The translations under genes and the position numbers were made by a program. From NCBI RefSeq assembly GCF_030580865.1, contig NZ_JAUQSY010000014.1:62001-126000 (forward strand): 64,000 nucleotides of DNA. The letters are read 5' to 3'. The notes under the pieces were generated by a model. The model had not been told where the DNA came from. It was given only the letters and a program-made list of their open reading frames with translations, and ran no database searches. This DNA comes from Hymenobacter aranciens. Lineage in GTDB: Bacteria > Bacteroidota > Bacteroidia > Cytophagales > Hymenobacteraceae. Positions 61,201 through 64,000 of this stretch are shown here, piece by piece (the stretch's first letter is position 1; the number at the start of each line of letters is the position of its first letter).

Positions 61201-64000
61201 AACTGCCCGCCCACGTACAGAGTCGGGCCGTCGAGGGCCAGGTTGTACACGGCGTTGTTGGCGCCAGGGTTGAAGGCCGTGAGGGCGCCGGTGGCGGTGG
61301 TGAAAGACGCCAGATAGTTGCGCGTGGTAGCGCCCACGGCGGTAAACGAACCGCCGACGTAGAGCGTGCTGCCATCTGTTTTCAGAATGTGGACCGTGCT
61401 GTTAAGGCCAGGATTAAAGGCCGTGACCACGCCGCTCGTGGCGTTCACCGCGCCCAGGCGCAGGCGGCCCGCGCCGTCGAGGCTGGTGAACGTGCCGCCT
61501 ACATATAAGGTGTTGCCGGCCAGGGCCAGGGCCTCCACCTGCCCGCCCGCCGGGTTGGGCTGGAAGCCGGTCAGTATCTGCCCGGTGTTCACGTTGTAGG
61601 CAAAGAGGTTATTGATGCCGTACGCCCGCAGGGTGCTGAAGGAGCCGCCCAGCACCACGGCGCTGCCGCTGGCATTCAGGGCGTTTACCGTGGTGTTGGG
61701 GCCGGGGTTGAAGCTCGTGAGGGCGCCCGTGCCCAGGGTGAAGCCGGCGGCGTAAGCGCGGCTCTGGCCGGCGATGGTGCTGAAGCTGCCGCCCGCATAC
61801 AGCGTGGTGCCATCAGTGGCGATGGTGTGCACCGTGCTGTTGGGGCTGGGGTTGAAGGCCGTGGCGGCGCCGGTGCCGGTATCTACCGCCCCCAGACGGG
61901 TGCGGGTGAGGCCGCCCAGGGTGTTGAAGGAGCCGTAGGCGTAGAGCGTGCTGCCGTCGCGCAGCAGACCGTTCACGGCGCCGTCGGCGCCGGGGTTGAA
62001 GGAGGTGTAAGTGCCATCGGCGCTGAGCTGAAACAGGCCCTGCCGGGCGGCCGTGGTGAGGTAGCTGAACGAGCCACTCAGCGTGAGAGCCGTGCCGCTC
62101 ACGGCCACGGTGTTCACGGTGGTATTCAGGCTGGGGGCCAGGCTGGTGAGGGCGCCCGTATTCAGGGTGAAGCCCGCCAGGTAAGGCCGGGGCTGCCCGG
62201 CAATGGTGCTGAAGCTGCCGCCCACGTACAAGGTGGTGCCATCCGAGGCCAGCGAATTAACGGTGCTGTTGGGGTTGGGCACGAAGGCCGTGACGGCGCC
62301 GGTGCTGGTGTTTACGGCCCCGAGGCGGGTGCGCGTGAGGCCACCCAGGGTGGAGAACGAGCCTGCCACGTACAGCGTGGTGCCGTCGCGCAGCAGGCTG
62401 GTCACGGTGCCATCGGCGCCGGGGTTGAAGGCGGTGTAGGTGCCGGCGGCGGCCAGCTGAAACAGGTTTTGCCGGGCCGCGCCGGTGAAGTACGAGAAGG
62501 TGCCACCCAGCGCCAGGTTGCCGCCGTTGGCGGCGATGGCGTACACGTTGGCGTTGTTGCCGGCGTTGAAGCTGGTGATGGCGCCGGTGCTGAGGCTGAA
62601 AGCCGCCAGCGACTGGCTCTGCCCGCCGATGGTGCTGAAGTTGCCGCCCACGTACAGGTTCGTACCATCCGAGGCCAGCCCGTACACGCGCGCGTTGGCG
62701 CCGGGGTTGAAGGCCGTGACGGTGCCGGCCCCGGCCGTGCTCACCGCCCCGATGTAGTTGCGCGGCGCGCCGCCCAGCGTGCTGTAGCTACCGCCCACAT
62801 ATAAGGTAGTGCCGTCGCGCAGCAACTCGTTCACCTCCCCATTCACGCCGGGGTTGAAGGCCGTGGCCAGGCCCCCCGCGCTCACCTGAAACAGGTTCTG
62901 CCGGGCGCCGGTGCTCAGGTAATTAAAAGTGCCGCCCAGGGCCAGGCTGCCGCCGCTGGTGGCCAGGGCATACACGTTGGCGTTGTTGCCGGCGTCGAAG
63001 CTCGTCATGGCGCCGGTGCTGAGGCTGAAAGCGGCCAGCGACTGGCTCTGCCCGCCGATGGTGCTGAAGTTGCCGCCTACGTACAAGTTGGTACCGTCGG
63101 AGGCCAGGGCGTACACGCGGTTGTTGGCGTTGGGGTTGAAGGTGGTGGCGGCGCCGGTGCCGGTGCTCACCGCGCCGATGCGGTTGCGGGTCGCGCCGCT
63201 CAGGGTGGTGAAGTTGCCGCCCACGTACAGGGTCGTGCCCTCGCGCAGCAGCTCCGACACCTCGCTGTCGGCGCCGGGATTGAAGGTGGCCACCACGGCG
63301 CCGGTGCCTTTGTCCACGGCGCCCAGGTTGGCCCGGCCCTGCCCGCCAATCTGCGAGAAGCCGCCACCCAGGTACACGGTGCTGCCCTCCAGGGCCTGGC
63401 TATACACGTAGCCGTTCACGTTGGGATTGTAGGCCGTGAGGGCACTCGTGGCCAGGGCGATGGCCGCCGCGTGGTTGCGCGGCTGCCCGCCCATCGTGGT
63501 GAAGCCACCGGCGGCGTAGAGCGTCACGCCATCCGTCACCAGCGAATACACGATGTAGCTGGGGGCGGGGTTGAAGCTGGCAACCAGGGCGCCATTGGCA
63601 GCGTCCACGGCCGCCAGGTAGTTGCGCGGGGTGCCGGCCATCTGGTTGAAGGCGCCGCCCACGTACAGCACGCCGCCCGTGAGCACCAGCGACTCCACGT
63701 AGGCGTTGGGGTCGGGTGCGAAGGCGGGGTCGATGGTGTTGTTGGCCAATACGTGGGCCAGGTTGGCCCGGGCCACGCCGCCTATTTGCGAGAAGCCGCC
63801 GCCCACGTACCAGCCGCCGGTGCCATCAGCCACAATGCGCCGCACGTAGCCGTTGGTGGTGGGGAAGGCCAGCGTGGGCGTGCCGGTGCTGGTGCTCACC
63901 AGGGCCAGGTTGTCGGAGCGGTAGCCGATGTTGTTGAAGCCGCCGCCGGCAAACACGCCGCCCGCGCCGTCGGCCGTCAGGCTGTACACGTAGCCGTCGG
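58224..64000 (-). CDS. Giant secreted beta-propeller/TIG protein with T9SS type A sorting domain (5' end cut by window edge)
   Basis: About 1,924 residues are visible; the frame is open to the right edge (DGYVYSLTADG...), so the start is outside. The first 1,080 or so residues are more than 20 propeller blades of 46-49 residues resembling delta-60/DUF5122-type repeats (LYVGGNFSTIGGQSQSLAAFS, FNPGANARVYGLASDG). Blades are arranged in higher-order units of about 142-143 residues. Two IPT/TIG domains follow (ILSFTPASGPVGTVVTITG, ISSFTPSSGSGGTSVTITG), then the 660-residue tail shared with the giants at 30434 and 48483 (MQRYIDASGNTGTGGYRMYS, AGWHLVGNPYPSPLDW). The type A signal is VSLYPNPTAHTAGAAVTL ... 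LAAGIYLVRIQAEG ... HRLVVE. Probably a surface-exposed binding protein. Confidence 0.9.
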   Translation of the reverse strand, partial: DGYVYSLTADGAGGVFAGGGFNNIGYRSDNLALVSTSTGTPTLAFPTTNGYVRRIVADGTGGWYVGGGFSQIGGVARANLAHVLANNTIDPAFAPDPNAYVESLVLTGGVLYVGGAFNQMAGTPRNYLAAVDAANGALVASFNPAPSYIVYSLVTDGVTLYAAGGFTTMGGQPRNHAAAIALATSALTAYNPNVNGYVYSQALEGSTVYLGGGFSQIGGQGRANLGAVDKGTGAVVATFNPGADSEVSELLREGTTLYVGGNFTTLSGATRNRIGAVSTGTGAATTFNPNANNRVYALASDGTNLYVGGNFSTIGGQSQSLAAFSLSTGAMTSFDAGNNANVYALATSGGSLALGGTFNYLSTGARQNLFQVSAGGLATAFNPGVNGEVNELLRDGTTLYVGGSYSTLGGAPRNYIGAVSTAGAGTVTAFNPGANARVYGLASDGTNLYVGGNFSTIGGQSQSLAAFSLSTGAITSFNAGNNANVYAIAANGGNLALGGTFSYFTGAARQNLFQLAAAGTYTAFNPGADGTVTSLLRDGTTLYVAGSFSTLGGLTRTRLGAVNTSTGAVTAFVPNPNSTVNSLASDGTTLYVGGSFSTIAGQPRPYLAGFTLNTGALTSLAPSLNTTVNTVAVSGTALTLSGSFSYLTTAARQGLFQLSADGTYTSFNPGADGAVNGLLRDGSTLYAYGSFNTLGGLTRTRLGAVDTGTGAATAFNPSPNSTVHTIATDGTTLYAGGSFSTIAGQSRAYAAGFTLGTGALTSFNPGPNTTVNALNASGSAVVLGGSFSTLRAYGINNLFAYNVNTGQILTGFQPNPAGGQVEALALAGNTLYVGGTFTSLDGAGRLRLGAVNATSGVVTAFNPGLNSTVHILKTDGSTLYVGGSFTAVGATTRNYLASFTTATGALTAFNPGANNAVYNLALDGPTLYVGGQFTTLGGSARSYLGAVNASSGALTSFAPNPNSTVHALAQNASNLYVGGSFTTLDGQPRAYIGALSKTTGAATSWTSNTNSTVYDIDASADFVTMTGQFSQVNGLSASYLAAVTAATGSLITLPGLNGYGYALTLSNDTLVVGGSFSTAGGVGRDNLATFKMVAPPTILSFTPASGPVGTVVTITGANLNGLQGVSFNNVPAVTFTAGLATSVTATVPAGASTGPIRVTTTGGVATSNTSFVLTAPVPTISSFTPSSGSGGTSVTITGTGFSGATTVQFNGTNAPFSVTNATTIATSVPVTATTGTISVTTPGGTATSATVFTVGSAPSDLTVSTTTTIPAGVYNNVTVTGTGNGTLAGNITVAGTLTVQTGGSLADGCFAIGGPGGFVLAAGATLRICSPAGLSASGSTGALQVTGPRTFSPDASYVYNGSGAQITGAGLPAQALGLTIINAANVTLTQPLAVKETVRLTTGSLLLNGQPLTLLSSAAGTALVWNEGSGTVQGATGTMQRYIDASGNTGTGGYRMYSAPVTGSTVADLATNTGFTPVVNPAYNTAALPGNLSVYPTVFGYNESRLATPTSNYSAFDQGYFSPNSLSDALTVGRGYTVQIGNQQLVDFTGTFNNGAQTISGLTRGTQAEAGWHLVGNPYPSPLDWGTVSGAALNSVDAAVYVFQSTAGYVGRYRSFVNGVGAGTGLIPAGQGFFVRSSTPGTTGSISLNNSNRSTIYAGQPQFQRSTGDTRPLLHLVLQAAGGADTDDAFVYFEAGATNPYTGQHDAYKLPNSNGLYLSTVAAPVPGTPDMPLSVDGRAPLAGTADEVVPLWVSPPAAGTFTITAAELLNFGPAGTTVFLRDALTGSFINLAAQASYTFSIAANEPYAGRFSVVFRPAGSPLATRPQLAGALVSLYPNPTAHTAGAAVTLSVTGLPANVRQLQVSVLNAVGQRVSQLLVPATTAATGTAAHATLPVQGLAAGIYLVRIQAEGSNGQLTHRLVVE

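Overview
The window looks like a piece of chromosome from a GC-rich member of the Bacteroidota, most likely Hymenobacter or a close relative. The evidence is the type IX secretion (T9SS) C-terminal sorting signals (five or more of type A, one of type B), a LytS/LytTR-type two-component pair, a DUF6150-like protein, weak Shine-Dalgarno sequences, and intergenic palindromes of the GTCATCCTGAGC type. I see no rRNA, tRNA, CRISPR array or transposase gene. Most genes lie on the minus strand.

Layout. (1) 1-4.4 kb: a minus-strand group made of a PqqD-like protein, an ATP-grasp ligase translationally coupled to it, a PLP decarboxylase bracketed by long palindromes, and a urea-transporter/M23-peptidase fusion that runs off the left edge. 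I regard this as a candidate undescribed biosynthetic or envelope system. (2) 4.5-8.3 kb: a T9SS type B secreted protein, a small lipoprotein and a di-haem cytochrome c peroxidase lipoprotein. (3) 8.4-10.5 kb: a divergent histidine kinase/LytTR regulator pair with overlapping genes. (4) 10.5-17.8 kb: housekeeping genes (prmA, tpiA, uvrA) with a DUF6150-like protein, a TspO-like membrane protein and a LamG-type T9SS protein. (5) 18-22 kb: plus-strand genes for a coiled-coil protein, a membrane-anchored PspA-like coiled-coil protein, a membrane-anchored Ppx/GppA-like actin-fold protein (a second candidate system) and a helix-hairpin-helix protein.

(6) 22.1-64 kb is dominated by five very large secreted proteins (about 1,345 to 3,221 residues), all on the minus strand. 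Their heads are beta-helix/CARDB modules, MAM/FN3/PPC-like modules, TIG+CARDB arrays or a beta-propeller array. Three of them share a tail of about 640 residues ending in a type A sorting domain. Between them lie an accessory island at 26.4-30.4 kb (a decayed PQQ-type sugar dehydrogenase, an HNH endonuclease, an unknown 324-residue protein, several terminators and a 21-bp minisatellite) and, at 44.7-48.4 kb, a PorE-like OmpA/beta-propeller protein and a leucine-rich-repeat protein kinase.

Many intergenic gaps are filled by inverted repeats. One family is the long GTCATCCTGAGC palindromes with a conserved asymmetric centre. The other is AT-rich arms with a seven-base period that often end 1 to 5 bases before the next start codon. 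Because the sequence is GC-rich, long antisense open frames are common; these were left out.
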